This document shows positions 21,646 to 30,637 of a DNA stretch of 64,000 nucleotides, in pieces. The stretch covers positions 3,782,001 to 3,846,000 of the forward strand of contig NZ_CP128361.1 in the NCBI RefSeq assembly GCF_030345075.1, read 5' to 3'. Position 1 is the stretch's first letter. Each line of letters opens with the position of its first letter. The notes below the pieces were generated by a model. It was not told the DNA's origin. It worked only from the letters and a program-made list of their open reading frames with translations, and did no database searches. The DNA comes from Solwaraspora sp. WMMA2065 (GTDB lineage Bacteria > Actinomycetota > Actinomycetes > Mycobacteriales > Micromonosporaceae). Made by a program: the position numbers and the translations under genes.

Positions 21646-21761
21646 GGGTCACTCCCGGTGACCGCCGAGCCGTGGACCGGTGCCCGGCGGGGGCGGCCGA
21701 CCATGGTGAGTATCCCTCGCGTCCGTTCCGTACGACCAGGGACGACAGCTGTGCGATCCAT
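21642..21761 (-). CDS. Possible 39-aa upstream ORF coupled to the GGDEF-EAL gene
   Basis: This ORF starts at an ATG with AAAGGGG seven bases upstream and ends in a TGA that overlaps the GTG start of the GGDEF-EAL gene (GTGA). It encodes MDRTAVVPGRTERTRG and a further ~23 basic residues with no recognisable domain. Because the downstream gene has no obvious ribosome site of its own, this ORF may act only to deliver ribosomes. An alternative is that it is chance and the true start of the large gene lies elsewhere. Confidence 0.35.
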   Translation of the reverse strand: MDRTAVVPGRTERTRGILTMVGRPRRAPVHGSAVTGSDP

Positions 21762-21906
21762 GGTCGCCCCTTTCCGCGCGCGGTCGGAGGAACTGAAGGT
21801 CCCCGGCGGAAGGCTAAGCCAAAGCCGATTCCGGCAACAGGGGCCACTGGGCCGGTTTACCGGCGGGAGCCCACTGGAGGGGAGAAAAGTCCCTGGTGAG
21901 AGCGCA

Positions 21907-21920
21907 TGTAAGCGGTTACA
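21907..21920. promoter_or_regulatory. LacI-family-like operator TGTAAGCGGTTACA
   Basis: A 14-bp near-palindrome, with arms TGTAA and TTACA around GCGG, matches the general operator form of LacI/CcpA-type regulators. It overlaps the stop codon of the small membrane protein gene and lies ~262 bp upstream of the GGDEF-EAL start. No LacI-type regulator is encoded in the window, so the assignment rests on the motif alone. Confidence 0.35.
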
Positions 21921-22173
21921 AAGGGGATCCTGGACGCGAGTCGCCTTCTGTCGGATCAAGGACATTGCGTTCGCCCGGCGCCGCCCCGCCGCCCGGCGCC
22001 GCGTCGTCGAACCGCTCGGGCAGCCGACGCAGCCGGGCGTTCATGTTCCGGATCAGCAACACCGTCGCGGCGGCGAGCAGCAGGAGCAGGAACAGCCCCA
22101 TCGGCCCGGCCAGACCACCGCTGCGGGTGTCCCCGAAGTTGTTCACCGCCAGGACATGGACAGCACTCAGCAC
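21916..22173 (-). CDS. Small single-pass membrane protein, 85 aa
   Basis: One membrane helix lies near residues 25-42 (MGLFLLLLLAAATVLLIRNM), flanked by a short N-terminus and a basic then disordered C-terminal tail (RLRRLPERFDD). It sits 51 bp downstream of mca on the same strand. From memory, a small membrane protein in this position is common next to actinobacterial mca genes, but the function is unknown. The stop codon overlaps a LacI-like palindrome. Confidence 0.65.
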   Translation of the reverse strand: MLSAVHVLAVNNFGDTRSGGLAGPMGLFLLLLLAAATVLLIRNMNARLRRLPERFDDAAPGGGAAPGERNVLDPTEGDSRPGSPL

Positions 22174-22224
22174 GATCGGACCCCTCTGCGTCGCCGACGT
22201 CGACTACACGGTACGCCCGGCGCA

Positions 22225-23109
22225 TCAGGATCGGCCGAGCCCCTCACGAATCCCGGCAAAAAGGTCGGATTCCGGCTTCGGACTCTCGACGAACGACCGG
22301 ACCAACTCGAAATCCTCGGTCGGCCAGGCCTGCCGCTGCACCTCCATCGGCACCTGGAACCAGAAGCCGTCCGGATCGACCTGAGTGGCGTGCGCGCGCA
22401 GCGCGTCGTCGCGGACCGGGAAGTAGTCGGCGCAGTCGACCCGGGTGGTGATCCGGTCGCCCTTGTCCGGACGATCCTCCCACCGGTCCATCCACTCCTG
22501 GTACGGCGACTCCCGACCGATCGCGAGCATCCCCTCGTGCAGCGCGAGAATCCGCGCCCTGGTGAAGCTCATGCAGTAGTACAGCTTCGACGGCTGCCAC
22601 GGCTCACCACCGACACCCGGGTAGCGGGCCGGGTCACCGGCCGCTTCGAACGCGGCGACGCTCACCCGGTTGCACATGATGTGGTCCGGGTGCGGATAGC
22701 CGCCGTCCTCGTCATAGGTCGTCACCACGTGCGGACGAAACTCCCGCATCAACCGCACCAACGGCCCGGCCGCCTCCTCCAGCGGCTCCAGGGCGAAACA
22801 CCCATCCGGCAGCGGCGGCAGCGGGTCACCCTCGGGCAGACCCGAGTCGACGAAGCCCAGCCAGGCCTGCTCGACGCCGAGGATCGCCCGGGCGGCGTCC
22901 ATCTCGGCCCGGCGGATCTCGGCAATGTTCTCCCACACGTCCGGCCGGTCGAGTTTCGGGTTCAGCACACTGCCCCGCTCCCCGCCGGTGCAGGTCACCA
23001 CCAGCACCTGGGCACCTTCCGCGACGTACCGGGCCATCGTCGCGGCACCCTTGCTGGACTCGTCGTCAGGATGGGCGTGCACCGCCATCAGACGCAGTTG
23101 CTCAGCCAA
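22225..23109 (-). CDS. mca: Mycothiol S-conjugate amidase
   Basis: This zinc amidase of 294 residues cleaves mycothiol S-conjugates to release mercapturic acids and GlcN-Ins, part of actinobacterial xenobiotic detoxification. The metal and catalytic motif is [14 protein letters not shown] (H13, D15, D16), with the third zinc ligand in [10 protein letters not shown]. Length matches the Mca family. The start is TTG, chosen because GAGGGAG lies eight bases upstream and the next residues [15 protein letters not shown] match the family N-terminus. Confidence 0.94.
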   Translation of the reverse strand: MAEQLRLMAVHAHPDDESSKGAATMARYVAEGAQVLVVTCTGGERGSVLNPKLDRPDVWENIAEIRRAEMDAARAILGVEQAWLGFVDSGLPEGDPLPPLPDGCFALEPLEEAAGPLVRLMREFRPHVVTTYDEDGGYPHPDHIMCNRVSVAAFEAAGDPARYPGVGGEPWQPSKLYYCMSFTRARILALHEGMLAIGRESPYQEWMDRWEDRPDKGDRITTRVDCADYFPVRDDALRAHATQVDPDGFWFQVPMEVQRQAWPTEDFELVRSFVESPKPESDLFAGIREGLGRS

Positions 23110-23236
23110 CGAAAACGCTCCCTCATCCCGTGCCTGACATCCCCTGCCGGCGGCGTCCGGGCCCGGCTGCGACAATGGGCCCGTCGACCATTCTCGCCGA
23201 CCCCACCGACACGTCCGCCAAGGAGTTCCGTCCCGG

Positions 23237-23671
23237 GTGACCGACACGTCCGCCACAACCGCACCGACCGCCGCCATGTTCCCACCCGGGCGGTACGGAC
23301 GACGACGCGCGCCCCGAACGCGCCGGCCGTGGCTCGTCGCGCTGCTCACGGCGGTAGCGGTGCTGGTCGGGACGGCGATCGCCGGCCGGCTCTACACGCT
23401 CTACGGCGACCCGCTGCACCAGCCCGAGGTGATCACCTACACCGAGGCCACCGAGGACGGGATCACCATCGACTTCGCCGTCACGGTGCCCCCCGGCGGT
23501 GCGACGACCTGCCTGGTCAGGGCCCGGTCGCGGGACGGGGCGGAGGTGGGCCGGTCCGAGGTGACCATCCGGGCCGAACCGGGCGAACGACACGTCCGCA
23601 CCACGTACCGGCTGGCCACCGAACGAGTCGCGTTCCTGGGCGAGGTGCCACGCTGCCGACCCGCCGGCTGA
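23237..23671 (+). CDS. DUF4307 single-pass membrane protein
   Basis: This 144-residue protein has a basic cytoplasmic N-terminus ([14 protein letters not shown]), one membrane helix (~residues 31-50) and an extracytoplasmic beta-rich domain ([18 protein letters not shown], ending EVPRCRPAG). The layout and position between mca and greA match the DUF4307 family. Two cysteines outside the membrane could form a disulfide. The GTG start follows AGGAG by 11 bases. Its function is not established. Confidence 0.8.
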   Translation: MTDTSATTAPTAAMFPPGRYGRRRAPRTRRPWLVALLTAVAVLVGTAIAGRLYTLYGDPLHQPEVITYTEATEDGITIDFAVTVPPGGATTCLVRARSRDGAEVGRSEVTIRAEPGERHVRTTYRLATERVAFLGEVPRCRPAG

Positions 23672-23823
23672 CCAGCCGAGCGTGACCCTCGCCACACCCG
23701 CCGAGGCGGGTGGCGACCCGGCGGTCGGCACCCGGGCCGTTGCAACCCCGGCACCTCGGTGCGGATCGCTGGTACGTTGGTAGTTCGACCTCGACCGCCC
23801 GCAAGCCCACAAGGAGATCGTCT

Positions 23824-24324
23824 GTGTCCACGACCGACCGCGAGGCGCCCACCACCTGGCTGTCCCAGGACGCTTACGACCGGCTCCAGGCCGAGCTCAA
23901 CGAGCTGATCGCCGGACGGACGGCGATGGCCGCCGAGATCAATGCCCGTCGGGAGGAAGGCGACCTGCGGGAGAACGGCGGGTACCATGCTGCCCGCGAG
24001 GAGCAGGGCAAGCAGGAGGCCAGGATCCGCTACCTGCAGGAGCTGCTGCGTACCGCCAAGGTCGGCGAGGCACCAGACGCGGACAGCGTCGCGCCCGGCA
24101 CGGTCGTCACGATCCACTTTGATGACGATCCCGCCGACACCGAGACCTTCCTGCTCGGCTCCCGGGAGATCTCCTCGACGACCGAGCTGACCGTCTACAG
24201 CCCGGAGTCCGCGCTCGGTCAGGCCATTCTGGGCAGCCGGCAGGGTCAGACGGTGACCTACACCGCGCCGAGCGGCGCGGACATCAAGGTCACTGTCGAC
24301 AAGTTCGAGCCCTTCGCCGGCTGA
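23824..24324 (+). CDS. greA: Transcription elongation factor GreA
   Basis: This 166-residue protein has the N-terminal coiled coil whose tip motif REEGDLRENGGYHAA carries the acidic residues that stimulate RNA polymerase transcript cleavage. The C-terminal FKBP-like domain contains SPESALGQAILGSRQGQ. It rescues backtracked RNA polymerase. The GTG start lies seven bases after AAGGAG. Confidence 0.95.
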   Translation: MSTTDREAPTTWLSQDAYDRLQAELNELIAGRTAMAAEINARREEGDLRENGGYHAAREEQGKQEARIRYLQELLRTAKVGEAPDADSVAPGTVVTIHFDDDPADTETFLLGSREISSTTELTVYSPESALGQAILGSRQGQTVTYTAPSGADIKVTVDKFEPFAG

Positions 24325-24368
24325 GTTGCGGCCGCCGCAGCGGCAGCGGGTCAGTAACCGAGGATGGG

Positions 24369-25589
24369 TCAGTCAGCGGCGGCGAACGCCACCTGGTAGC
24401 CGCGATCACGGAGCACCTCGACCAGCTCGGTCGAGTGCTCTGGGCCGCGGGTCTCCACCGACAGGCCGACCTGGACCTCACCCAACCGCAGGTGCGGGTT
24501 GCGCCGCTGATGATCGACGTCGACCACGTTCGCCCGCTGCTCGGCGATCAGTGCCAGCAGCGCGGCCAGCTCGCCAGGCCGGTCGCCGCACCGTACGGTG
24601 AATCGCAGATACCGGCCGGCGGCGGCCAGGCCGTACTCGATCACCCGCAACAGCAGCAACGGGTCGATGTTGCCGCCGGAGAGCACCGCGACCGTCGGGG
24701 TGGCCGGCCGCACCGCGCCGGACAACAGCGCTGCCACCGCGGCCGAGCCGGCCGGTTCGACCACCTGCTTGCCCCGCTCCAGCAACATCAGCAGCGCCCG
24801 CGACAGGTCCTCCTCGGAGACCGTCACGATCTCGTCGACCAACTTGCTGACGTGCGCGAACGTCAGGTCACCGGGGCGTCCCACGGCGATACCGTCGGCG
24901 ATCGTACGGTAGTCGGCCAACCGCACCGGGGCACCGGCGGCCAGCGACGGTGGGTACGCGGCCGCGCTGTCCGCCTGCACGCCGATCACCCGTACGTCCG
25001 GGCGCAGTGCCTTGACCGCTACCGCGATCCCGGAGATCAACCCGCCGCCACCCACCGAAGTGACGATGGTGGTGACCTCCGGGCACTGCTCCAGGATCTC
25101 CAGCGCCACGGTGCCCTGACCGGCGATGACGTCCGGATGGTCGAACGGGTGGATGAGCACCGCACCGGTCCGGTCGGCGAACTCCCGGGCTGCGTCCAGC
25201 GCCTCGTCCACGGTGGTGCCGGCGAACTCGACCTCGGCACCGTACCCTCTGGTCGCGGCGACCTTCGGCAGCGGCGCGCCGGTCGGCATGAACACCGTCG
25301 CGCCGATGTCCAGCAGTCCGGCGGCGAGTGCCACGCCCTGGGCGTGGTTGCCGGCGCTGGCCGCGACCACCCCGCGCCGCCGCTGCCGCTCAGTCAGCCG
25401 GGAGATTCGCAGGTACGCGCCCCGCACCTTGTAGGAGCCGGCCCGCTGCAGGTTCTCGCACTTCAACCAGACCGGCCCGCCGAGCAGGGCGGTCAACGGG
25501 CGGGACGGCTCCAGCGGAGTCACCCGTACCACGTCCGCCAGGACGTCCCGGGCGGCGAGGACGTCCGGCAGTCCGACCAGTTCCGTCAT
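24369..25589 (-). CDS. ilvA: Threonine ammonia-lyase with C-terminal ACT-like domain
   Basis: This PLP enzyme of 406 residues deaminates threonine to 2-oxobutyrate. The PLP lysine is in AGSYKVRGAYLRI, and the phosphate-binding glycine loop is TSVGGGGLISG. The last ~80 residues form an ACT-like domain (LRFTVRCGDRPGELAALLAL), the layout of the shorter IlvA/TdcB-like enzymes. The ATG overlaps the stop of the upstream amidase gene (ATGA). It could serve isoleucine synthesis or threonine catabolism; no other ilv gene is nearby. Confidence 0.92.
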   Translation of the reverse strand: MTELVGLPDVLAARDVLADVVRVTPLEPSRPLTALLGGPVWLKCENLQRAGSYKVRGAYLRISRLTERQRRRGVVAASAGNHAQGVALAAGLLDIGATVFMPTGAPLPKVAATRGYGAEVEFAGTTVDEALDAAREFADRTGAVLIHPFDHPDVIAGQGTVALEILEQCPEVTTIVTSVGGGGLISGIAVAVKALRPDVRVIGVQADSAAAYPPSLAAGAPVRLADYRTIADGIAVGRPGDLTFAHVSKLVDEIVTVSEEDLSRALLMLLERGKQVVEPAGSAAVAALLSGAVRPATPTVAVLSGGNIDPLLLLRVIEYGLAAAGRYLRFTVRCGDRPGELAALLALIAEQRANVVDVDHQRRNPHLRLGEVQVGLSVETRGPEHSTELVEVLRDRGYQVAFAAAD

Positions 25590-26977
25590 ATCGGGCTGTC
25601 CACTCTCGGCCACGACGGGGCGTGGCGGGGCCACGATGCCATAATCTCCAGCTGGCCGGCCACGGCGAGCAGCAACAGCTCCGAGCCGGGCGGCCCGACC
25701 AGCTGGATCCCGACCGGCAGGCCGTCCGGGCGCAGCCCGGCCGGCGCCACCAACGCGGGCAGTCCGGCCATGTTCCACGGCGCGGCGTACGGGGCGTACC
25801 GAACACAGCTCCACATGTTCGCCGCCCACGACCGGCGCGCCCAGCCGGTCGCGGCCGGCGGGGTGCCGGCCAGTGCCGGCGTCAGCAGCACGTCGGCTCG
25901 CTGGTCGGTGAAGAACCCGGTCATCCGGTCCCGCCAGGCGGTCCGGTCGGCCTCCCGCACGTACCCGCGCCGTTGTGCCCACCGGCCGAGCGCGACGTGC
26001 CGACGGGTCCGTGGCTGCAGGTCCCGGCCACCGGCCCGGCCGGCGGCGGCGTCCTCGGCCGCGGCGGCGAACCAGGTGGACAGTCCCCGCAGTCCCAGCG
26101 AGGCCGGATAGTGCAGCTCGGTGCCGCTCACATCGTGGCCGGCCTCGGTGAGCCGCCGCGACGTCGCCGCCACCGCGTCCCGGTTGGCCGCGTCGGCCCG
26201 CAGCCCCGCCACCGGCGAGGTGAGCGAGACCGCCACCCGCAGCCGGCCCGGCTGGACCAGCTTCTCCGGTCGCCGGCCGGCGAGCACCGCGAAGCCGGTG
26301 GCGGCGTCCGCCACGCAGGTCGTCAGGATGCCGTGCTCGGTGAGGCCGAACCAGTCCTCAGTGCCGAGCTGTCGCGGAACCACGTCGCGGCCGGGTTTGA
26401 GCCCGAGCAGGCCGCAGCAGGCGGCCGGGATCCGGATCGAGCCGAATCCGTCGTTGCCGTGCGCGATCGGCACCATGCCGCTGGCCACCGCCGCCGCCGC
26501 GCCGCCCGACGAACCGCCCGGGGTGCGTGACAGCTGCCAGGGGTTGCGGCTGGTCGCTGTGGCGTCGTCGGTGGTCGCCCAGAGCCCGAGCTCCGGCATC
26601 CGGGTCACCCCGACGACGACCGCGCCGGCACCGCGCATCCGGCGGACGATCTCGTGGTCGTGTTCGGCGACCGGGGTCCGCGCGGCGGCCGATCCGCGCC
26701 AGGTCGGCAGCCCGGCGACCGGGGTGTTCTCCTTGATCGCCACCGGCACCCCGGCCAGCGGCAGGTTCGCCAGGTCCTCCTGCTCGTCGACCTTCTCCGC
26801 TTCGACGATGGCCTCGCCGCCACGGACCGCGCGGAAGGCGGACAGCTCCGGGTCGGCCCGGGCGATGTGGTCGAGATGATCGGCAACGACCCGGGTCGCC
26901 GAGGTGTCACCCCGGCGTACGGCCCGGGCGATCTGCCGGGCGGTGGTCCCGACCCAGGTCGGTACGATGTCGTGCAC
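25586..26977 (-). CDS. Amidase-signature hydrolase
   Basis: This 463-residue amidase-signature enzyme has the Ser-cisSer-Lys triad: Lys in LAGVPVAIKENTPVAG, the cis-Ser in SRTPGGSSGGAAAAVASG and the nucleophilic Ser in GNDGFGSIRIPAAC. It hydrolyses a carboxylic amide to acid and ammonia; the substrate is not readable. The GTG start is preceded by GGAGG. It is coupled by a 4-bp overlap to the threonine deaminase gene, so both nitrogen-releasing enzymes are made together. It is not GatA: no gatB or gatC neighbours. Confidence 0.9.
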   Translation of the reverse strand: MHDIVPTWVGTTARQIARAVRRGDTSATRVVADHLDHIARADPELSAFRAVRGGEAIVEAEKVDEQEDLANLPLAGVPVAIKENTPVAGLPTWRGSAAARTPVAEHDHEIVRRMRGAGAVVVGVTRMPELGLWATTDDATATSRNPWQLSRTPGGSSGGAAAAVASGMVPIAHGNDGFGSIRIPAACCGLLGLKPGRDVVPRQLGTEDWFGLTEHGILTTCVADAATGFAVLAGRRPEKLVQPGRLRVAVSLTSPVAGLRADAANRDAVAATSRRLTEAGHDVSGTELHYPASLGLRGLSTWFAAAAEDAAAGRAGGRDLQPRTRRHVALGRWAQRRGYVREADRTAWRDRMTGFFTDQRADVLLTPALAGTPPAATGWARRSWAANMWSCVRYAPYAAPWNMAGLPALVAPAGLRPDGLPVGIQLVGPPGSELLLLAVAGQLEIMASWPRHAPSWPRVDSPI

Positions 26978-27094
26978 GGCACCTCCAGGCAGCCGGTACG
27001 CGGTTCGCGTCGCTGTGCGGACCCGTCGCCGGACCCGCCCGGGTGTCGGGCCGGCCCGCAGTGGGCCCGCCCGTCGGATCTCGCCGACGGATCC

Positions 27095-28237
27095 TCAGCC
27101 GAGCGCCTGATCCAGGTCGGCCAGCAGGTCGTCCACGGTTTCGATTCCGACAGACAGTCGCACGAGATCGCCGGGGACTTCAAGAGGCGAGCCGGCGGCG
27201 CTCGCGTGGGTCATCCGTCCAGGATGTTCGATCAACGATTCGACCCCGCCGAGCGATTCGGCGAGGACGAACAGTCGGGCCCGGTTGCAGATCCGCACCG
27301 CTTCCGCCGCCCCACCGGCCACCCGGAACGAGACCATCCCACCGAACCGGCGCATCTGCTTGGCCGCCGTCTCGTGGCCGGGGTGGTCGCGGTGTCCGGG
27401 GTAGAGCACCTGGCGTACCGCCGGGTGCTGGTCGAGGAATTCGACGACCCGTTCGGCGTTGTCGCAGTGCCGCTCCATCCGTACGCCCAGGGTCTTGATT
27501 CCGCGCAGGGTGAGCCAGGCGTCGAAGGGTCCGTTGACCGCGCCCATGGCATTCTGGTGGAAGGCCAGCTCGGCGGCGAGTTCCGGATCGTCGGCGACCA
27601 GCGCGCCACCGACCACGTCGGAGTGTCCACCGAGATATTTGGTGGTGGAGTGGACCACCACGTCGGCGCCGAGCGCCAGCGGCTGCTGCAGGTACGGCGA
27701 GGCGAAGGTGTTGTCCACCACGAGCCGCGCCGCGACGTCGCGGGCCAGGGCGGCCAGCCCGGCGATGTCGGCGATGCCGAGCAGCGGGTTCGTCGGGGTT
27801 TCCGCCCAGATCATCCGGGTACGGCCGGGTTGTACCGCAGCCCGGACCGCGTCGACGTCGGAGATCCGCGCGGCGGTCCAGGCCAGTCCCCAGCGTTCGG
27901 CGACCTTGGCGAACAGACGGAACGTGCCGCCGTACGCGTCGTCCGGGATGATCACGTGGTCGCCGGGCCGGCAGACGGTACGCAGCAGCGTGTCCTCAGC
28001 CGCCAGACCGCTGGCGAAGGCGAGCCCGGTCCGGCCCCCCTCGATCGCGGCCAGGCATTCCTGCAGCGCGTCCCGGGTCGGGTTGGCCGACCGGCTGTAC
28101 TCGTAGCCCGACCGGGGCACACCCACCTCGTCCTGAGCGTACGTGCTGGTCTGGTAGATCGGCGGCACGACCGCCCCGGTCCGGGCCTCCGGCTCCTGCC
28201 CGGCGTGGATGGCGACCGTGTCGAACCCGTATGTCAT
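27095..28237 (-). CDS. metB: Cystathionine gamma-synthase/lyase
   Basis: This PLP enzyme of the Cys/Met metabolism family has 380 residues. The PLP lysine is in VVVHSTTKYLGGHSDVVGG, with YSRSANPTRDALQ near the N-terminus and the C-terminal SLGGVESLIEHP. It most likely makes cystathionine from O-succinyl- or O-acetylhomoserine and cysteine, but a gamma-lyase role in reverse transsulfuration is possible given the nearby cystathionine beta-synthase gene. A TAGCCT -10 six bases before the ATG suggests a leaderless message. No SAM riboswitch is apparent. Confidence 0.9.
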   Translation of the reverse strand: MTYGFDTVAIHAGQEPEARTGAVVPPIYQTSTYAQDEVGVPRSGYEYSRSANPTRDALQECLAAIEGGRTGLAFASGLAAEDTLLRTVCRPGDHVIIPDDAYGGTFRLFAKVAERWGLAWTAARISDVDAVRAAVQPGRTRMIWAETPTNPLLGIADIAGLAALARDVAARLVVDNTFASPYLQQPLALGADVVVHSTTKYLGGHSDVVGGALVADDPELAAELAFHQNAMGAVNGPFDAWLTLRGIKTLGVRMERHCDNAERVVEFLDQHPAVRQVLYPGHRDHPGHETAAKQMRRFGGMVSFRVAGGAAEAVRICNRARLFVLAESLGGVESLIEHPGRMTHASAAGSPLEVPGDLVRLSVGIETVDDLLADLDQALG

Positions 28238-28243
28238 GGCACG

Positions 28244-28249
28244 AGGCTA
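28244..28249 (-). promoter_or_regulatory. Probable -10 (TAGCCT) of metB leaderless promoter
   Basis: TAGCCT on the minus strand is six bases upstream of the metB ATG, with no Shine-Dalgarno sequence between. Confidence 0.5.
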
Positions 28250-28373
28250 GGCCATCGCTCCGAGCGCCACCGCCGGTGGGACGGATGCCCACCCGACCTG
28301 CGGGTACCCCGGCGGGAACGAGCCGGCCCCCGCCGGTGTTGTCCGAGAGGCCACGAACGAGAGGAGTCGCACG

Positions 28374-29030
28374 GTGTTCCTGCGACCGATGAAAGCGAAT
28401 CTGCCCGAACCTGGGCAGGCCCTGCCCGGCCGGGACCGGCCGATACCGGTGGCGGACCGGCACGCGGTGCTCGGTACGCCGCTGACCGGCCCGTGGCCGG
28501 CCGGTACCCGGGTGGCGGTCTTCGGGATGGGCTGCTTCTGGGGAGCCGAACGGCTGTTCTGGCGACTGCCCGGGGTCGTGTCGACCTCGGTCGGGTACGC
28601 CGGCGGCGAGACGCCGAACCCCACGTACGAGGAGGTGTGCTCCGGCGGGACGGGGCACGCCGAGGTCGTCCAGGTGGTTTACGACCCGGCCCGGATCGGC
28701 TACGCCGACCTGCTGAAGGTGTTCTGGGAGAACCACGACCCGACGCAGGGCATGCGTCAGGGCAACGACGTCGGTACGCAGTACCGGTCGACGATCTACA
28801 CCACCGACGCCGAGCAGGCGACCGAGGCCGCCGATTCCCGGGCCGCATTCGCTCCGGTGGTGGCCGCGGCCGGCCGGGACGGGATCACCACGGAGATCCG
28901 GCCGCTCGGCGAGTACTACTACGCCGAGAATTACCACCAGCAGTACCTGCACAAGAACCCGGGTGGTTACTGCAACCACGGGCCGAACGGGATGACCTGC
29001 CCGGTGGGCGTCGCCCGCAGCGCCGACTGA
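28374..29030 (+). CDS. msrA: Peptide methionine sulfoxide reductase MsrA
   Basis: This 218-residue enzyme reduces methionine-S-sulfoxide. The catalytic motif is [14 protein letters not shown], with the nucleophilic cysteine, followed by [20 protein letters not shown] and GTGHAEVV. The C-terminal resolving cysteines are in [16 protein letters not shown]. The N-terminal ~45-residue extension is normal in actinobacterial MsrA. The GTG start follows GAGAGGAG. It is divergent from metB and convergent with the XRE regulator gene. Confidence 0.95.
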   Translation: MFLRPMKANLPEPGQALPGRDRPIPVADRHAVLGTPLTGPWPAGTRVAVFGMGCFWGAERLFWRLPGVVSTSVGYAGGETPNPTYEEVCSGGTGHAEVVQVVYDPARIGYADLLKVFWENHDPTQGMRQGNDVGTQYRSTIYTTDAEQATEAADSRAAFAPVVAAAGRDGITTEIRPLGEYYYAENYHQQYLHKNPGGYCNHGPNGMTCPVGVARSAD

Positions 29031-29057
29031 GCCGCCGCCGACACTGACCCGCAGCCG

Positions 29058-29080
29058 GCCGCCGCCGATCAGGCGGCGGC
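29058..29080. terminator. Possible bidirectional terminator hairpin
   Basis: A 9-bp stem GCCGCCGCC/GGCGGCGGC with loop GATCA lies between the convergent msrA and XRE genes and overlaps the latter's stop codon. It lacks a T tract. Confidence 0.35.
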
Positions 29081-30136
29081 CCGCTCCACCTCCCGCAGCA
29101 TCAACCGCAGCGACTGACTGTGCTTGGCCGGTGGCAGACTCGCCAGCGCCGACCGGGCGTGCCGCAGCCCTTCGACGCGGTCACCCGACTTGACCAGCAT
29201 CAGCCCACGGTGCAGCTCGATGTGGGTGGCGAACCGGGCCAGGCTGGCCGGCCGGGTCCGGACCGCCCACTCCTGGGCGTCGACCGCGGCCGGGTCGCCG
29301 AGGCGGGCGAGCAGCATGCTGGTGAAGATCGCCATCCGCCACTCGGGCACGGCGAAGTCGGAGATCTGCTCGGCGGAGCCGGTCTGGTCGAAGACCCGGC
29401 GGGCCTCGTCCAGGTGTGTCAATGCGCTGATCCGGTCGCCACGGACGCCGGCGACGTGCGCCTTGGCCATCAACGCGTTGAGCCGCCCGAGCGATGGTCG
29501 GTCAGTCAGCGCGAGGGCCTGATCGGCCAGGTCCTGCGCGACCGTGAGGGCAGCACCCTCGTAGCCGAGGGCCAGCGCGGCGCGGCCGCGGACCCAGACT
29601 TGCACGGTCCGGTCGCCGCTGCGATCCGCGCTGACCGCGGCAAGTCGGTACCACCGGACGGCTTCCTGCGCCATCCCGGTGGTCTTGCCGTAGACGCTGA
29701 GGAAACGGGCGGCCAGCCCCCACATCACCGGAGTGCCGAGCTGCTGTTGCAGCACGACGAGGTCACTGGCAATCCGGTCCTGCAGCTCACCGGCGCCGAC
29801 CGACATGTAGTCCCGGCCGAGATTGGCGGCGCGATCCTGCCACTGTTCCTCGGCCGCCGGGTCGCCGAGCGCCGCGGTGAAGCCGCGATGGATCAACTCG
29901 GAGACGGCGGCCGGTGCCACCACCGCGGCGGCGAGCCCGGTGATCAGGCCCCGACGTTGCATATGGTCCCCCAAGACCTGCTCGTAGGCGGTCACCACGT
30001 CGGCCGTCGCTGTCCGCCGCCCCGCCTCGACGTTCGACAGGTGGCCCTTGCTGAAGTGGCTCAGCGCGGCCATTTTCGCCAAGCTGACACCAGCGGATTC
30101 CCGGGCCTTCCTCAGGGTCTCACCCGTATCGCTCAT
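29069..30136 (-). CDS. XRE-family transcriptional regulator with TPR-like region
   Basis: This 355-residue protein has an N-terminal helix-turn-helix (LRKARESAGVSLAKMAALSH, then FSKGHLSNVEAGRR) and a long alpha-helical region with TPR-like alternation (e.g. MAQEAVRWYRLAAVSADRSG). A hydrophobic link (RRGLITGLAAAVVAPAAV) follows the DNA-binding domain, as in many Streptomyces-type regulators of this class. Ligand and targets are unknown; it may control its own region or the downstream leader RNA. The ATG was chosen where the HTH begins; the ribosome site (GGCGGA) is close and weak. Confidence 0.85.
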   Translation of the reverse strand: MSDTGETLRKARESAGVSLAKMAALSHFSKGHLSNVEAGRRTATADVVTAYEQVLGDHMQRRGLITGLAAAVVAPAAVSELIHRGFTAALGDPAAEEQWQDRAANLGRDYMSVGAGELQDRIASDLVVLQQQLGTPVMWGLAARFLSVYGKTTGMAQEAVRWYRLAAVSADRSGDRTVQVWVRGRAALALGYEGAALTVAQDLADQALALTDRPSLGRLNALMAKAHVAGVRGDRISALTHLDEARRVFDQTGSAEQISDFAVPEWRMAIFTSMLLARLGDPAAVDAQEWAVRTRPASLARFATHIELHRGLMLVKSGDRVEGLRHARSALASLPPAKHSQSLRLMLREVERAAA

Positions 30137-30607
30137 ATTCCGCCTGCCCACCTGTATTGAAGACCTTCTGAAAACCCAGCCGCGCTTTTCCTGACCTTCG
30201 ACTGCCCCTGACTCTATTGGCCAGAGGCCGCGGGGATGGCGCGTGGACGCGTTGGACCGAACCTCCACCGACTCGGCGTAACGGCCCGCCGACCTCGCGG
30301 CCCATCGACCAGCATGCCAGTGACAGGCCACCATGTGCACCAACGATCTGGGATCCGGTACACCATACGGCAAAGACGATGGCAGATGTCGACCGCGCTG
30401 GACAAGTCCGGGCCGACTTCATCCGATCTCCAGTGAGGTGATACCCGAGACTAAGACCTTAATCAATTATTGTCATTAACCACTCAAAGTAAGTGCAGAG
30501 TAACTATTCGTCACCGTCGGTGATGGCCGGCCCAGCCCGGCCGAGGTCCACGCCGTCGCCTCGGCCGAGCTGGTCCGCGCCGTCGCCTCGGCCGGCGGCA
30601 AAAATCG
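30137..30607. other. Intergenic region with AT-rich island
   Basis: I find no convincing gene here; small ORFs on both strands are mutual shadows. From about 30451 to 30510 the sequence drops to roughly one third GC, in sharp contrast to the surroundings, and contains several TTGACA/TATAAT-like hexamers on both strands, so promoters of the XRE gene or a DNA-bending or binding site are possible. Downstream, a short direct repeat (CGCCGTCGCCTCGGCC) occurs twice near 30551 and 30579. Confidence 0.5.
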
Positions 30608-30637
30608 TTGCCGGCCGCCGCGCCAGCCGGCTAGCGT
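30608..30637 (+). promoter_or_regulatory. Predicted promoter of the leader RNA (TTGCCG-18-TAGCGT)
   Basis: A -35-like TTGCCG at 30608-30613 and a -10-like TAGCGT at 30632-30637 are separated by 18 bp. The start site would fall near 30644, just ahead of the perfect Shine-Dalgarno sequence of the leader ORF. Confidence 0.55.

Noticed and set aside
21646-21915. c-di-GMP or c-di-AMP riboswitch upstream of the GGDEF-EAL gene
   Set aside because: Several short hairpins are present, but I could not match either the GEMM core or the ydaO core.
21421-23685. 754-codon plus-strand open frame across mca and the small membrane gene
   Set aside because: Antisense to mca and to the GGDEF-EAL N-terminus; no domain; Arg/Pro/His-biased.
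28238-28373. SAM or cobalamin riboswitch upstream of metB or msrA
   Set aside because: The spacer is too short and metB appears leaderless; no conserved riboswitch core is visible.
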